Source of the DNA: Crenobacter intestini
Lineage (GTDB): Bacteria > Pseudomonadota > Gammaproteobacteria > Burkholderiales > Chromobacteriaceae
Assembly (NCBI RefSeq): GCF_004919095.1
Contig: NZ_STGJ01000002.1
Location: 186,001 to 250,000 of the forward strand
Reading direction: 5' to 3'
Length of the DNA stretch: 64,000 nucleotides
Shown here in pieces: positions 54,287-63,954 of this stretch (position 1 is its first letter; each line of letters opens with the position of its first letter). The notes under the pieces are model-generated. The model saw only the letters and a program-made list of their open reading frames with translations, was not told the DNA's origin and did no database searches. The position numbers and the translations under genes are program-made.

Positions 54287-54685
54287 TCAGGCCGCGAGGT
54301 GTTCGCGCAGGCGCACGGCGAGGCCTTCGATGGTCGGTGACTGCCCGGCGCGCGCCGGGGCCGCCCAGATGGGGGCCGGGAAGTGTGCGTCGGCGGCAAA
54401 GCGCGGGATCACGTGCCAGTGCAGGTGCGGCACCACATTACCCAGGCTCGCCAGGTTGACCTTGTCCGGGTTCAGTACTTCGCGCACTGCGCGCTCGGTC
54501 TTCAGTACCCACTCCAGCAGGTAGCGCGCGTCCTCGGGCGCAAGGTCGGTCATCTCGCGCACATGCGCGTTCCAGATGACCCGGCAGAAGCCGGGGTAGC
54601 TGGCGTCGTCGACCAGGATCACGCGCAGGCGCTCGTCGCGGTACAGGATGTCGCCGCCTTCGCGGCAGAGTTCGCACGGTTGCAT
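54287..54685 (-). CDS. HIT family nucleotide hydrolase
   Basis: A 132-residue histidine-triad protein. CELC at residues 4-7 resembles the metal-binding pair of some HIT proteins, and the catalytic motif is HLHWHVIPRF near residue 88 (H-x-H-x-H-x-x). It probably hydrolyses a nucleotidyl-phosphoramidate or dinucleoside polyphosphate. The ATG at 54685 has an excellent AAGGAGA ribosome-binding site. It is divergent from the CNNM/CorC gene. Confidence 0.9.
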   Translation of the reverse strand: MQPCELCREGGDILYRDERLRVILVDDASYPGFCRVIWNAHVREMTDLAPEDARYLLEWVLKTERAVREVLNPDKVNLASLGNVVPHLHWHVIPRFAADAHFPAPIWAAPARAGQSPTIEGLAVRLREHLAA

Positions 54686-54811
54686 GGTCTCTCCTTCAGT
54701 GGGCTGGCCGATTGTACGCCGCCAGACGAGCCCAGGCATGACGTCTGCTATACTCGCCCGGTAGCAGGCACTCGCCCAACATGGGCATGACCTGCAAAAC
54801 CGAGGTGTACC

Positions 54812-56128
54812 GTGAGTCTTGCCAACAATCTTTTGATCATCGCGTTGCTGATTGCGTGCAGCGCATTTTTTTCGGTGTCTGAAATCTCGCTGGCCGCGGC
54901 GCGCAAGATCCGCCTGCGCCAGATGGCCGACGACGGCAACGTCAACGCCTCTCGCGTGCTGCGCCTGCAGGAGCAGCCTGGCCACTTCTTTACCGTCGTG
55001 CAGATCGGCCTGAACGCTGTCGCCATCCTGGGCGGCATCTTGGGCGAGGCGGCGTTCACGCCGACTTTCGCCGCGCTGTTCCGGCTGGTGACCGACGCGC
55101 CGTGGGTGGGTGCGGTCAGCTTTGCCTGCTCCTTCATGCTGGTCACTTCCCTGTTCATCCTGATCGCCGACCTGATGCCCAAGCGGCTGGCGATGAATTT
55201 CCCCGAGGCGATCGCGGTGCGCGTGGTGCGGCCGATGCTGTTCTGCGTGCGGCTGCTGCTGCCCCTGGTGTGGTTCTTCAACGGGCTGGCCAACGCAGTG
55301 TTCCGCCTGTTCGGCGTGCCGCTGTCGCGCAAGGACGAGATCACCTCCGACGACATCTTCGCGGTGGTCGACGCCGGCGCCGAGGCCGGCGTGCTGCACA
55401 AGAGCGAGCACCAGGTGATCGAGAACGTGTTCGAACTGGAAAGCCGCACCGTCCCCTCGGCGATGACGCAGCGCGAGAGCATCGTGTTCTTCAGCCTCGA
55501 CGAGCCGGCCGACAGCATCAAGGCGAAGATCTCCGAACAGCCGCATTCCAAGTTCCTGGTGTGCGACCACTCGATCGACAGCGTGATCGGCTACGCCGAC
55601 TCCAAGGACATCCTGCGCCGGGTGTTGTCGGGCGAGCGCTTGTCGCTGAAGGAGCAGGGGATGATCAAGACGGTACTGATGGTTCCCGACACCCTGTCGC
55701 TGTCCGAGGTGCTGGAGCGCTTCAAGACCACCCGCGAGGACTTCGCCGTCATCCTCAACGAGTACGCGCTGGTCGTCGGCATCATCACGCTGAACGACGT
55801 GATGAGCACGGTGATGGGCGATTTGATCGGCCAGAACGTCGAGGAGCAGATCGTCAAGCGCGACGAGCATTCGTGGCTGGTCGACGGCATGACGCCGGTC
55901 GAGGACGTGCTGCGCGCGCTCGAACTGGACAGTCTGCCGGACGACGACAGCTACGAGACGGTCGCCGGCTTCATGATGTACATGCTGCGCAAGATCCCGC
56001 GCCGTACCGACTGCGTGGTATGGGAGGGCTACAAGTTCGAGGTGGTCGACATTGACAACCACAAGATCGACCAGATCCTGGTCACCCGCCAGGACGCGGC
56101 CGGCAAGCCTGAGCCAAGTTTGGCCTAG
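54812..56128 (+). CDS. CNNM/CorC-type transporter-associated membrane protein (YtfL/HlyC family)
   Basis: A 438-residue inner-membrane protein. The DUF21/CNNM membrane domain (about 1-190) begins LIIALLIACSAFFSVSEISLAAARK, with several helices. It is followed by two CBS domains (about 215-330; DSVIGYADSKDILRRVL and EYALVVGIITLNDVMSTVMG) and a C-terminal CorC_HlyC domain (about 345-425; SWLVDGMTPVEDVLRAL). The family is linked to magnesium/cobalt or polyamine export and resistance. The GTG start at 54812 precedes the first helix. Confidence 0.9.
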   Translation: MSLANNLLIIALLIACSAFFSVSEISLAAARKIRLRQMADDGNVNASRVLRLQEQPGHFFTVVQIGLNAVAILGGILGEAAFTPTFAALFRLVTDAPWVGAVSFACSFMLVTSLFILIADLMPKRLAMNFPEAIAVRVVRPMLFCVRLLLPLVWFFNGLANAVFRLFGVPLSRKDEITSDDIFAVVDAGAEAGVLHKSEHQVIENVFELESRTVPSAMTQRESIVFFSLDEPADSIKAKISEQPHSKFLVCDHSIDSVIGYADSKDILRRVLSGERLSLKEQGMIKTVLMVPDTLSLSEVLERFKTTREDFAVILNEYALVVGIITLNDVMSTVMGDLIGQNVEEQIVKRDEHSWLVDGMTPVEDVLRALELDSLPDDDSYETVAGFMMYMLRKIPRRTDCVVWEGYKFEVVDIDNHKIDQILVTRQDAAGKPEPSLA

Positions 56129-56185
56129 CGCAAGTTTTGCCTGCCATCCTTGCGCTAGAGTGGACGTTTTGCAGCGGAGACAAGC

Positions 56186-56887
56186 ATGAGCGGTAACCCG
56201 CCTGAATTCCGGCCCGCTCCGTATTACGACGGGGTGCCGGACTATATGGTCGACGTCTACGACTGGGCGTACGTCAACCCCGCCAAGGCCAGGCTGCTCG
56301 ACCGCAACATCGTGGTCAGCACTCTGCTGTTCCTCAACGACCAGCGGCTGATGCGCCGCTACCTTGCGCGCATCCGTCCGGGTAGCCGCGTGTGGCAGGT
56401 CGCCCATGTTTACGGCGACCTGGTGTCGCGCGCCGCGCAGGCGGTGGGCACGGACGGCCGTTTCGTGCTGACCGACATCACGCCGGTGCAGGTCGAACAC
56501 GCGCTGAAGAAGCTCGCGCCTTATCCGCAGGCCGAAGTGGTGCGCGCCGACGCGTCGAGCTGGCAGGCCGACGCCCCGTTCGACCTGGTGTGCAGTTTCT
56601 TCCTCCTGCACGAGGTGCCGGACGAATTGAAGGCGGCCATCGTCGACAATATGCTTGCGCAGGTCGCGCCCGGCGGCGAGCTGGTGTTCGTCGACTACCA
56701 CCGCCCGCGGCCGTGGCAACCGATCGGCTGGCTACTCAAGTACGTGAACCGCGTGCTCGAGCCGTTCGCCGAGGCGCTGTGGAACAAGGACATCGCCGAC
56801 TACGCGACACGCAAGGACGATTTCGTGTGGCAGAAGGAAACCGTCTTCGGCGGCGTCTACCAGATCGTCCGCGTGCGTGCGCGCTGA
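56186..56887 (+). CDS. rquA: Rhodoquinone biosynthesis methyltransferase-like protein RquA
   Basis: A 233-residue class I methyltransferase-fold protein matching RquA by pattern: YDWAYVNPAKARLLDRN near residue 25 and WQVAHVYGDLVSRAAQAVG near 71. The usual GxGxG SAM motif is replaced by the RquA-type VYGD. Further on come ITPVQVEHALKKL, FFLLHEVPDELKAAIVDNML (about 133-153), FVDYHRPRPWQPIGWLLKY and a final LEPFAEALWNKDI. RquA converts ubiquinone to rhodoquinone, used with fumarate reductase in low oxygen. Ubiquinone-type UbiE relatives are the main alternative but keep GxGxG. The gene stands alone before a terminator. Confidence 0.82.
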   Translation: MSGNPPEFRPAPYYDGVPDYMVDVYDWAYVNPAKARLLDRNIVVSTLLFLNDQRLMRRYLARIRPGSRVWQVAHVYGDLVSRAAQAVGTDGRFVLTDITPVQVEHALKKLAPYPQAEVVRADASSWQADAPFDLVCSFFLLHEVPDELKAAIVDNMLAQVAPGGELVFVDYHRPRPWQPIGWLLKYVNRVLEPFAEALWNKDIADYATRKDDFVWQKETVFGGVYQIVRVRAR

Positions 56888-56910
56888 GCGCTCCCTGGAA
56901 GATGAAAAAG

Positions 56911-56936
56911 CAAAGCCCCGCCTAGGCGGGGCTTTG
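56911..56936. terminator. Intrinsic terminator between rquA and fpr
   Basis: A perfect 12-bp stem CAAAGCCCCGCC / GGCGGGGCTTTG with a 2-nt loop region. The minus-strand tail (CTTTTTC) is the stronger, serving fpr; rquA ends on the other side. Confidence 0.8.
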
Positions 56937-56953
56937 TCGCGTGGGGCGTACGC

Positions 56954-57739
56954 TTACTTCTCGACGAAGGCGCGCTCGATCGCGTAGTGCCCGGGCTCGC
57001 CCATGCGGGGGCTCTCGACGTAGCCCATGCCGTCGAGGATGTGGCACAGGTCGTCGAGCATCGCCGGGCTGCCGCAGATCAGCACGCGGTCGTTCTCGGG
57101 GCACATCTGTGGCAGGCCGATGTCTGCACACAGCTTGCCCGAGGTGATCAGGTCGGTCAGCCGGCCCTGGTTCTGGAAGGGCTCGCGGGTGACGGTCGGG
57201 TAGTAGATCAGCTTCTCGCGCACGATGTCGCCGAAGAACTCGTTGTCCGGCAGCTCGCGGGTGATGAAGTCTTCGTAGGCGAGTTCGTTCTTGTAGCGCA
57301 CGCCGTGGGTCAGGATCACCTTGTCGTAGCGCTCGTACACCTCCGGGTCCTGGATGATGGACATGAAGGGCGCGAGGCCGGTGCCGGTCGAGAGCAGGTA
57401 CAGGTTCTTGCCGGGCAACAGGTTGTCCTGCACCAGCGTGCCGGTCGGCTTGCGGCTGATCAGTACGGTGTCGCCTTCCTTCAGGTGCTGCAGGCGCGAG
57501 GTCAGCGGGCCGTCCTGCACCTTGATGCTGAAGAATTCGAGGTATTCGGTGTAGTTGGCGCTGGCGACCGAGTACGCGCGCATCAGCGGCTTGCCGTTCA
57601 CTTCTAGGCCGATCATCACGAACTGGCCGTTGATGAAGCGCAACCCTTCGTCGCGGGTGCAGGTGAACGAGAACAGCGTGTCGTTCCAGTGGTGGACGCT
57701 GAGCACGCGCTCGGCGGTCATATTGGATGGAATTGCCAT
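56954..57739 (-). CDS. fpr: Ferredoxin/flavodoxin--NADP+ reductase
   Basis: A 261-residue FAD enzyme that moves electrons between NADPH and ferredoxin or flavodoxin. FAD contacts are MRAYSVASANYTEYLEFF (about 54-71) and GPLTSRLQHLKEGD; the NADP site is LYLLSTGTGLAPFMSII near 112. VILTHGVRYKNELAY near 138 and MCPENDRVLICGSPAML near 212 follow, and the C-terminus ends in FVEK as in the bacterial subclass II enzymes. The start at 57739 (MAIPSNMTAE) is plausible. Divergent from the MATE gene across a 319-base gap. Confidence 0.95.
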   Translation of the reverse strand: MAIPSNMTAERVLSVHHWNDTLFSFTCTRDEGLRFINGQFVMIGLEVNGKPLMRAYSVASANYTEYLEFFSIKVQDGPLTSRLQHLKEGDTVLISRKPTGTLVQDNLLPGKNLYLLSTGTGLAPFMSIIQDPEVYERYDKVILTHGVRYKNELAYEDFITRELPDNEFFGDIVREKLIYYPTVTREPFQNQGRLTDLITSGKLCADIGLPQMCPENDRVLICGSPAMLDDLCHILDGMGYVESPRMGEPGHYAIERAFVEK

Positions 57740-58058
57740 GCGATGGTCACTCTCTTGTTCTTCGGTTCCGGCCGCGGCCGCATCGAGGGCATGTTAGTCG
57801 GCGGCAGCGGTGGCGAGAACGATTTGTTTTCGCTGAAATTATGATTTTGGGTTATTAAGCGGCGTGCGCTCAGGCGTTTTCCGCCTAAGGACGGGGTGTT
57901 GTCGCTGCGCCGCCACATAGGATATGCCTGTCCCCGCCGCTTGGCCATATTCAAGCCTATGTCATTTGTTGTGGCATGGTTTTTCTGCAGGCTGCACAGT
58001 ACAAATGGAAGTGGGTGCTCTCGTGTTAAGCTGCAGGCTTTCCGCGGATTCTTGCCCG
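57740..58058. other. Intergenic region between fpr and the MATE gene
   Basis: This 319-base gap must hold the divergent promoters of fpr and the MATE transporter. The middle (about 57830-57860, ATTATGATTTTGGGTTATTAAG) is AT-rich for this genome and is the best place for the fpr promoter. No clear -35/-10 pair, tRNA, repeat or gene was found. Open frames through it continue the MATE frame upstream of its ATG but lack conserved sequence. Confidence 0.5.
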
Positions 58059-59411
58059 ATGTCCCGCCCCGACGACGCCGCCCATCGCTTCTGGCGCTAC
58101 GCCCTCCCTTCCATCCTCGCCATGCTGGTGACCGGCTGCTATGTGGTGGTCGACGGCGTCTTCGTCGGCCATTACGTCGGCCCGATCGGGCTTGCCGCGA
58201 TCAACCTCGCCTACCCGCTGGTGATGGTGCAGGTCGGCGTCGCCGCCATGCTGAGCATGGGGGCGTCGACCCGCATCGCCTTGCTGCTGGGCGAGGGGCG
58301 GCACGCGGCGGCGGGGCAGGTGCTGGTGGCGGCCGCGCTGCTGGCGCTGCTGTTGGGCGGGCTGCTCGCGCTGGGGGGGCTTGTCTGGCTGGACGACTGG
58401 CTGCACCTGCTGGGCACCGGCGGGGACGCGGTACTGCTGGCCGAGGCGCGCGCCTATCTGGTCTGGATGCTGGGCGGCAGCCCCTTGCTGTGCGCGCAGA
58501 TGCTGGCGACCTACCTGCTGCGCAACGACGGCCGGCCGCGGCTGGCGACAGGGCTGATGGTGGCGTCGACCCTGCTCAATATCGGCTTCGACTACTGGTT
58601 TGTCGGCGTGCTCGGCCACGGCCTCGCCGGTTCGGCGCAGGCATCGCTGATCGCGATGGGCGTTGTCGCCGCCGCGGGCATGCTCTATTTCGGCTCGGCG
58701 CGGGCCAGCCTGCGCCCGGTGATGGGGCGGATGGGCAAACTGCCGGCGCAGATGGCCGACATCGTGCGGCTGGGCGCGTCCAGCCTGCTGATGGAGCTGA
58801 ACCTCGCGCTGGTGCTGTTCACGCACAACCAGCAGCTGCTGGTGTACGGCGGCACCGGAGGCGTCGCCGCCTACGCGGTCGCCGGCTACACCGAGATGGT
58901 GTTCACCCTGGTCGCGCACGGCCTTGCGTTGGGCATGCAGCCCTTGCTCGGGCAGGCGGTCGGCGGCGGGCGGCCTGACGAGGCGCGCGCGGTGCTGCGC
59001 TACGGGCTGTGCACGGCCGCTACGCTGGCATTTGGCGCATGGGCGGCGGTCCAGCTGTTTGCCGGCAGTATCGCCCGCCTGTATGTCGCTGCCGGCGATA
59101 CGACACTGCTCGCGGCGAGCGCGCACGCGCTGCGCCTGCATCTGAGCGCGTTGCCGTTCGACGGTCTGGCGATTGTCGGCACCCTCGCCTTGCAATCAAT
59201 GGCCGCGACGCGGCAGGCGCTCCTGCTGACGCTGGGCAAGACCTTGCTGCTCATGCCCGCGCTGTACGGCCTGCCCTTGTGGCTGGCGCTTGACGGGGTA
59301 TGGCTGGCGATGCCGCTCGTCAATCTCGTGCTCGGCTGCGTGACGGCATCTTTGCTGTGGCGGCAGTGGCAAAGGCTGGGTGTGCCCGCGGCGCAGCCGC
59401 AGCCCGCCTGA
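58059..59411 (+). CDS. MATE family efflux transporter
   Basis: A 450-residue inner-membrane protein with about 12 helices in two halves, of the MATE (DinF/NorM-like) family. The start FWRYALPSILAMLVTGCYVVVDGVFVGHYVG (shown in part) and the mid-protein LGASSLLMELNLALVLF and later GMQPLLGQAVGGGRPDEAR are characteristic. Such proteins export drugs or metabolites using Na+ or H+ gradients. The ATG at 58059 begins the conserved part; a longer open frame extends to 57924 without a good site. Substrate unknown. Confidence 0.88.
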   Translation: MSRPDDAAHRFWRYALPSILAMLVTGCYVVVDGVFVGHYVGPIGLAAINLAYPLVMVQVGVAAMLSMGASTRIALLLGEGRHAAAGQVLVAAALLALLLGGLLALGGLVWLDDWLHLLGTGGDAVLLAEARAYLVWMLGGSPLLCAQMLATYLLRNDGRPRLATGLMVASTLLNIGFDYWFVGVLGHGLAGSAQASLIAMGVVAAAGMLYFGSARASLRPVMGRMGKLPAQMADIVRLGASSLLMELNLALVLFTHNQQLLVYGGTGGVAAYAVAGYTEMVFTLVAHGLALGMQPLLGQAVGGGRPDEARAVLRYGLCTAATLAFGAWAAVQLFAGSIARLYVAAGDTTLLAASAHALRLHLSALPFDGLAIVGTLALQSMAATRQALLLTLGKTLLLMPALYGLPLWLALDGVWLAMPLVNLVLGCVTASLLWRQWQRLGVPAAQPQPA

Positions 59412-59415
59412 AGCG

Positions 59416-59964
59416 TCAGGCTGTCAGGCCGGCGACGGGCAATACGCGTACCGGCGCGCCGGGGGTGTCGAGGTTCGCCCACACCCAGTTGCAGTGTTCG
59501 ATCAGCGCGTCGCCGCCGACATGCGGCCTGTCCTTGCCGGCGTGCGCGTCGGCGACCACCGTCACCGCGTAGCCCTGCATCGCCGCGCTGCGCACCGTGC
59601 TGTCGACGCAGAAGTCGCTGGCGTAGCCGGCGATCCACAGCGAGTCGACCGACATTTCGTCAAGCGTCGCCTTAAGGGCTGTCCGGCAGAAGGCGTCGGC
59701 CGCTGTCTTGTGGACCACCGTGTCGGTCGCTTCGCGCGCGAGCGCGCCGTGCAGTTGCCAGGCGTCGCTGCCCGGCGCTAGCAGGCTGCCGGCCGGGCCG
59801 TCGTGCTGCACGAACAGCACCGGCATGGCGCGCGTGCGGGCGAGCGCGATGGCCGCGTTGAGCTGGGCGAGCAGCGACATCACGCGGGTGGCCGGCGGCG
59901 GGCCGGCTATCAGCCCCTGCTGGACGTCGATGATCAGCAGCGCTGCGCGTGGCGGGGTAGGCAT
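59416..59964 (-). CDS. Cysteine hydrolase, isochorismatase family (second)
   Basis: A 182-residue soluble hydrolase. The catalytic Asp is in LLIIDVQQGLIAG (residue 13), a Lys lies in TVVHKTAADAF near 86, and the nucleophilic Cys is in IAGYASDFCVDSTVRSAAMQGY near 119, so the triad looks complete. Amide hydrolysis is the family reaction; the substrate is unknown. A GAGGAGA ribosome-binding site precedes the start at 59964, immediately after the terminator of the upstream dehydrogenase gene. Convergent with the MATE gene. Confidence 0.87.
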   Translation of the reverse strand: MPTPPRAALLIIDVQQGLIAGPPPATRVMSLLAQLNAAIALARTRAMPVLFVQHDGPAGSLLAPGSDAWQLHGALAREATDTVVHKTAADAFCRTALKATLDEMSVDSLWIAGYASDFCVDSTVRSAAMQGYAVTVVADAHAGKDRPHVGGDALIEHCNWVWANLDTPGAPVRVLPVAGLTA

Positions 59965-59979
59965 GGTGTCTCCTCAATA

Positions 59980-60005
59980 GAAAATGGCCACCTCGCGGTG
60001 GCCAT
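59980..60005 (-). terminator. Intrinsic terminator after the giant dehydrogenase gene
   Basis: On the minus strand a 9-bp stem ATGGCCACC / GGTGGCCAT with a 4-nt loop is followed by TTTTCTATTG. The cysteine hydrolase ribosome-binding site starts right after this tail. Confidence 0.75.
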
Positions 60006-60019
60006 CGGGGTAGGCAGGC

Positions 60020-63000
60020 TCAGAGCAGCACGCGTTCGACGCCGCCGTTCCTCGCGTTGTCGACGTAGTCCTTCATCCAGTTCTCGCCCAGCACGTGGCG
60101 GGCGATCTCGACCACGATGTAGTCGGCCTCGGTGCCGGTGTCCGGGCTGTAGCGGGACAGGCCCTGCAGGCAGGACGGGCAGGAGGTGAGGATCTTCACC
60201 GGCTTGTCGGTCTCGCCCAGCGCAGCCAGACCCTTGTTGATCTCCTCTTCCTTGCGGAAGCGCACCTGCGTCGCGATATCCGGCCGCGCGGCGGCGAAGG
60301 TGCCCGACTCGCCGCAGCAGCGGTCGTTCAGCGCGACGTCCCCGCCCATCAGCTCGTTGACCACCTTGATCGGCTGGTAGGCCTTCATCGGCGTGTGGCA
60401 GGGGTCGTGGTACATGTACTTCTGCCCGGCCACCCCGTCCAGCTTCACGCCCTTTTCCATCAGGAATTCGTGGATGTCGACGATGCGGCAGCCCGGGAAG
60501 ATCTCCTCGAAACGGTATTTGGCGAGCTGGTCGTAGCAGGTGCCGCAGCTGACCACCACCGTCTTGATGTCGAGGTAGTTGAGCGTGTTGGCGACGCGAT
60601 GGAACAGCACGCGGTTCTCGGTGGTGATCGCGTCACCCTTGTCGGCGAAGCCGGACGCCGCCTGCGGGTAGCCGCAGCACAGGTAGCCCGGCGGCAGCAC
60701 GGTCTGCACGCCGGCGTGCCACAGCATCGCCTGCGTGGCGAGGCCGACCTGGCTGAACAGGCGCTCCGAGCCGCAGCCGGGGAAGTAGAACACCGCCTCG
60801 GCGTCCTCGGCGACCTTGGGGTTGCGGATCACCGGCACCACGTTGGCGTCTTCCACATCCAAGAGCGCGCGCGCGGTCTTCTTGGGCAGGCCGCCCGGCA
60901 TCGGCTTGTTGATGAAGTGGATCACCTGCGCCTTGACTTCGGGCTTGCCGACGGTGGCCGGCGGCTGCGCCATCTGCGCGCCGGCTAGGCCGAAGCGGCG
61001 GGCGAGGCCGGTGCCGAAGCGCTGCGCGCGGTAGCCCCACTCGATCACGCCCTTGCGCATCGCGCGGATGGTGGTCGGGTCCTTGGCGGTGAGGAAAGCC
61101 ATACCGACGGCGGTGCCCGGGTTGAACTTCTTCTTGCCTGTCTTCCTCAGGAAGTTGCGCATCGCGACCGACACGTCGCCGAAGTCGATCTTCACCGGGC
61201 AGGGCTTCACGCAGCGGTGGCAGACCGTGCAGTGGTCGGCCACGTCCGACAGCTCCTCGAAGTGCTTGAGCGAGACGCCGCGGCGGGTCTGCTCTTCGTA
61301 CAGGAAGGCCTCGGTCAACAGGCTGACGCCTAGGATCTTGTTGCGCGGGCTGTACAAGAGGTTGGCGCGTGGCACGTGGGTCGAGCACACCGGCTTGCAC
61401 TTGCCGCAGCGCAGGCAGTCCTTGACCATGTCCGAGATCGCGCCGATGTCGGACGCCTCGAGGATCAGCGACTCGGCGCCCAGCAGTTCGAACGACGGCG
61501 TGTACGCCATCGACAGGTCCGCCCCCGGCAGCAGCTTGCCGCGGTTGAAGTGGCCGTTGGGGTCGACGCGTGCCTTGTAGTCGCGGAAGGGCTGGATCTC
61601 GTCGTCGGTCAGGAACTCGAGCTTGGTGATGCCGATGCCGTGCTCGCCGGAAATCACGCCATTCAGGCTGCGCGCGAGCGCCATGATGCGGGCGACCGCG
61701 CGGTGCGCGGCCTGCAGCATCTCGTAGTCGTCGGAGTTGACCGGCAGGTTGGTGTGCACGTTGCCGTCGCCGGCGTGCATGTGCAGCGCGACGAACACCC
61801 GGCTCCTGAGCACCTTCTGGTGCTGCTCGCGCACTCCGGCGACGATGTCGCTGTACGCCTTGCCGGAGAACAGCGTCTCCAGTTCGGCCAACAGCTCGCT
61901 CTTCCAGCTGACCCTCAGCGCGAAGTCGCGCAGCGCGACGAACACGCTGCTGGACGCCGGCAGTTCGCGCTCGAGGGGCGCCACCGGCCAGCGTGCGCGG
62001 TAGTCGGACAGCGGCGCGTCGAGGTTGTCCAGCAGCCACTGCCAGCGCTCGCGGGTATCGGCCAGCAATTCGAGTGCGTCGGCACGGCGCTCGCCGATGA
62101 TCTCGTCGCTGGCGAGGTCGACGCCCTGCTTGTCGACAGGCAGCCGGCCGTGCAGCCAGTCGGCGAGCGTGTCGATCAGTTTCAGCTTGTTGCCGATCGA
62201 CAGCTCGATATTGATGCGCTCGATGCCGTCGGAGTAGTCGCCCAGCCTGTCCAGCGGAATCACCACGTCCTCGTTGATCTTGAACGCGTTGGTGTGGCGG
62301 GCGATGGCGGCGGTACGCGAACGGTCGAGCCAGAACTTCTTGCGCGCCTCGGCGGTGACCGCGATGAAGCCCTCGCCGGTGCGCGCGTTGGCGAAGCGCA
62401 CCACCGCGCTGGCGGCCTCGCCGACCGCGGCCTCGTCGTCGCTGACGATGTCGGCGATCAGCACCATCTTCGGGCGGCCGCGGCCCTTGGCCTTGGTCGC
62501 GTAGTCGACCGCGCGCACGTAGCGCCAGTCCAGATGCTCGAGGCCGGCGAGGCGGACGCCGGCGGCCAAGCCTGCGCCGTCGGGCTTGAAGTAGTCGGTG
62601 ATCTCGACGATGGCCGGCGTCGCCTCGGCGACGGTGCCGAAGAACTCTAGGCAGACGGTACGGGTATGCGCCGGCATCTTGTGCAGCACCCAGCGGCAGC
62701 TGGTGATGATGCCGTCGCAGCCTTCCTTCTGCACGCCGGGCAGGCCGGCGAGGAACTTGTCGGTCACGTCCTTACCGAGGCCCACCTTGCGGAACGCGGT
62801 CCCCGGAATCACCAGCTCGCGCCGGTCGATCACGGTCTTCAGGTCGTCCTGCAAGCGGGTGACGCGGAAGGTCGCGGTGTCGACGTCGTGGATCTTGCCG
62901 TAGTTGTGGCCGATGCGTTCGATCTCCATCCACACGCCGTCGGCGTCGACCATCCGCCACGAGGCGAGGTTGTCGAGCGCGGTACCCCACAGCACGGCCT

Positions 63001-63862
63001 TCTTGCCGCCGGCGTTCATCGCGACGTTGCCGCCGACGCACGACGCCTCGGCCGAGGTCGGGTCGACCGCGAACACCAGGCCGGCGGCGGAGGCCGCCTC
63101 GGACACCCGCGCGGTGACCACGCCGGCGCCGCAGGCGATGGTCGCGTGGCGGCCCGTGAGCCCCGGCAACTCGATCATTTCCACGCCCTGGTGGCGGTCG
63201 AGCTTCTCGGTATTGATCACCGCACTCTTGCGGTCGAGCGGGACGGCGCCGCCGGTGTAGCCGGTGCCGCCGCCGCGCGGGATGATGGTCAGCCCGAGTT
63301 CGATGCAGCCGCGCACCAAGGGCGCGATCTCGGCCTCGTTGTCCGGGCTCAGCACCACGAACGGGTACTCGACGCGCCAGTCGGTCGCGTCGGTCACGTG
63401 CGAGACGCGGGCGAGGCCGTCGAACAGGATGTTGTCGCGGCGGGTGTGGCGGCCCAGCCGCTTGAGCACGCGGGCACGCAGGGCGCGCGTCTCGTCGAAC
63501 TGCGTCTCGAAGCGCACCACCGCGTCGCGGGTGGCGGTCACCAGCGCGCCGACCTTCTCATTGCCCTCGCGGCGCTTCTCGATCTCGGACAGGCGGTGGC
63601 GCATCGCGCTCGCCAGCGCCGACAGGCGGCTGGGGTTGTCCAGCAGGTCGTCGACCAGGTAGGGGTTGCGGTCGACCACCCAGATGTCGCCGAGCACCTC
63701 GAACAGCATGCGCGCGGAGCGGCCGGTGCGCCGCTCGGAACGCAGGCTGTCGAGCAACTGCCACAACGGCTCGCCCAGCAGGCGGATCACGATCTCGCGG
63801 TCCGAGTACGAGGTGTAGTTGTAGGGAATTTCGCGCAGGCGGGGCTGGTCGGGGGCGTTCAT
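60020..63862 (-). CDS. DUF3683/FAD-binding oxidase with Fe-S and CCG domains (D-lactate/2-hydroxyacid dehydrogenase-like)
   Basis: A 1280-residue fused flavoprotein. An N-terminal DUF3683 region (about 1-150) precedes a GlcD/Dld-type FAD-binding domain ([18 protein letters not shown] near 199; [20 protein letters not shown] (about 275-294)) and an FAD-oxidase C-terminal domain ([15 protein letters not shown] near 700). Two 4Fe-4S motifs follow ([11 protein letters not shown] near 815; [11 protein letters not shown] near 880). The end has two CCG repeats ([35 protein letters not shown]). It probably oxidises D-lactate or a similar 2-hydroxyacid and feeds electrons to the quinone pool. The ATG at 63862 was preferred to an upstream TTG. 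Confidence 0.88.
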   Translation of the reverse strand: MNAPDQPRLREIPYNYTSYSDREIVIRLLGEPLWQLLDSLRSERRTGRSARMLFEVLGDIWVVDRNPYLVDDLLDNPSRLSALASAMRHRLSEIEKRREGNEKVGALVTATRDAVVRFETQFDETRALRARVLKRLGRHTRRDNILFDGLARVSHVTDATDWRVEYPFVVLSPDNEAEIAPLVRGCIELGLTIIPRGGGTGYTGGAVPLDRKSAVINTEKLDRHQGVEMIELPGLTGRHATIACGAGVVTARVSEAASAAGLVFAVDPTSAEASCVGGNVAMNAGGKKAVLWGTALDNLASWRMVDADGVWMEIERIGHNYGKIHDVDTATFRVTRLQDDLKTVIDRRELVIPGTAFRKVGLGKDVTDKFLAGLPGVQKEGCDGIITSCRWVLHKMPAHTRTVCLEFFGTVAEATPAIVEITDYFKPDGAGLAAGVRLAGLEHLDWRYVRAVDYATKAKGRGRPKMVLIADIVSDDEAAVGEAASAVVRFANARTGEGFIAVTAEARKKFWLDRSRTAAIARHTNAFKINEDVVIPLDRLGDYSDGIERINIELSIGNKLKLIDTLADWLHGRLPVDKQGVDLASDEIIGERRADALELLADTRERWQWLLDNLDAPLSDYRARWPVAPLERELPASSSVFVALRDFALRVSWKSELLAELETLFSGKAYSDIVAGVREQHQKVLRSRVFVALHMHAGDGNVHTNLPVNSDDYEMLQAAHRAVARIMALARSLNGVISGEHGIGITKLEFLTDDEIQPFRDYKARVDPNGHFNRGKLLPGADLSMAYTPSFELLGAESLILEASDIGAISDMVKDCLRCGKCKPVCSTHVPRANLLYSPRNKILGVSLLTEAFLYEEQTRRGVSLKHFEELSDVADHCTVCHRCVKPCPVKIDFGDVSVAMRNFLRKTGKKKFNPGTAVGMAFLTAKDPTTIRAMRKGVIEWGYRAQRFGTGLARRFGLAGAQMAQPPATVGKPEVKAQVIHFINKPMPGGLPKKTARALLDVEDANVVPVIRNPKVAEDAEAVFYFPGCGSERLFSQVGLATQAMLWHAGVQTVLPPGYLCCGYPQAASGFADKGDAITTENRVLFHRVANTLNYLDIKTVVVSCGTCYDQLAKYRFEEIFPGCRIVDIHEFLMEKGVKLDGVAGQKYMYHDPCHTPMKAYQPIKVVNELMGGDVALNDRCCGESGTFAAARPDIATQVRFRKEEEINKGLAALGETDKPVKILTSCPSCLQGLSRYSPDTGTEADYIVVEIARHVLGENWMKDYVDNARNGGVERVLL

Positions 63863-63954
63863 CGGGCTACCGGTCAAGAACCATGGAATGCCATGATTCT
63901 AACGCATGTGCTGCAGCGCGATAAACGCCGATGACAAAAGGGAATTGCGCGGCG

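Noticed and set aside
57896-58058. Extended N-terminus of the MATE protein from an upstream ATG near 57924
   Set aside because: The extension is not conserved in composition or hydrophobic pattern, and the conserved protein begins at the ATG at 58059.
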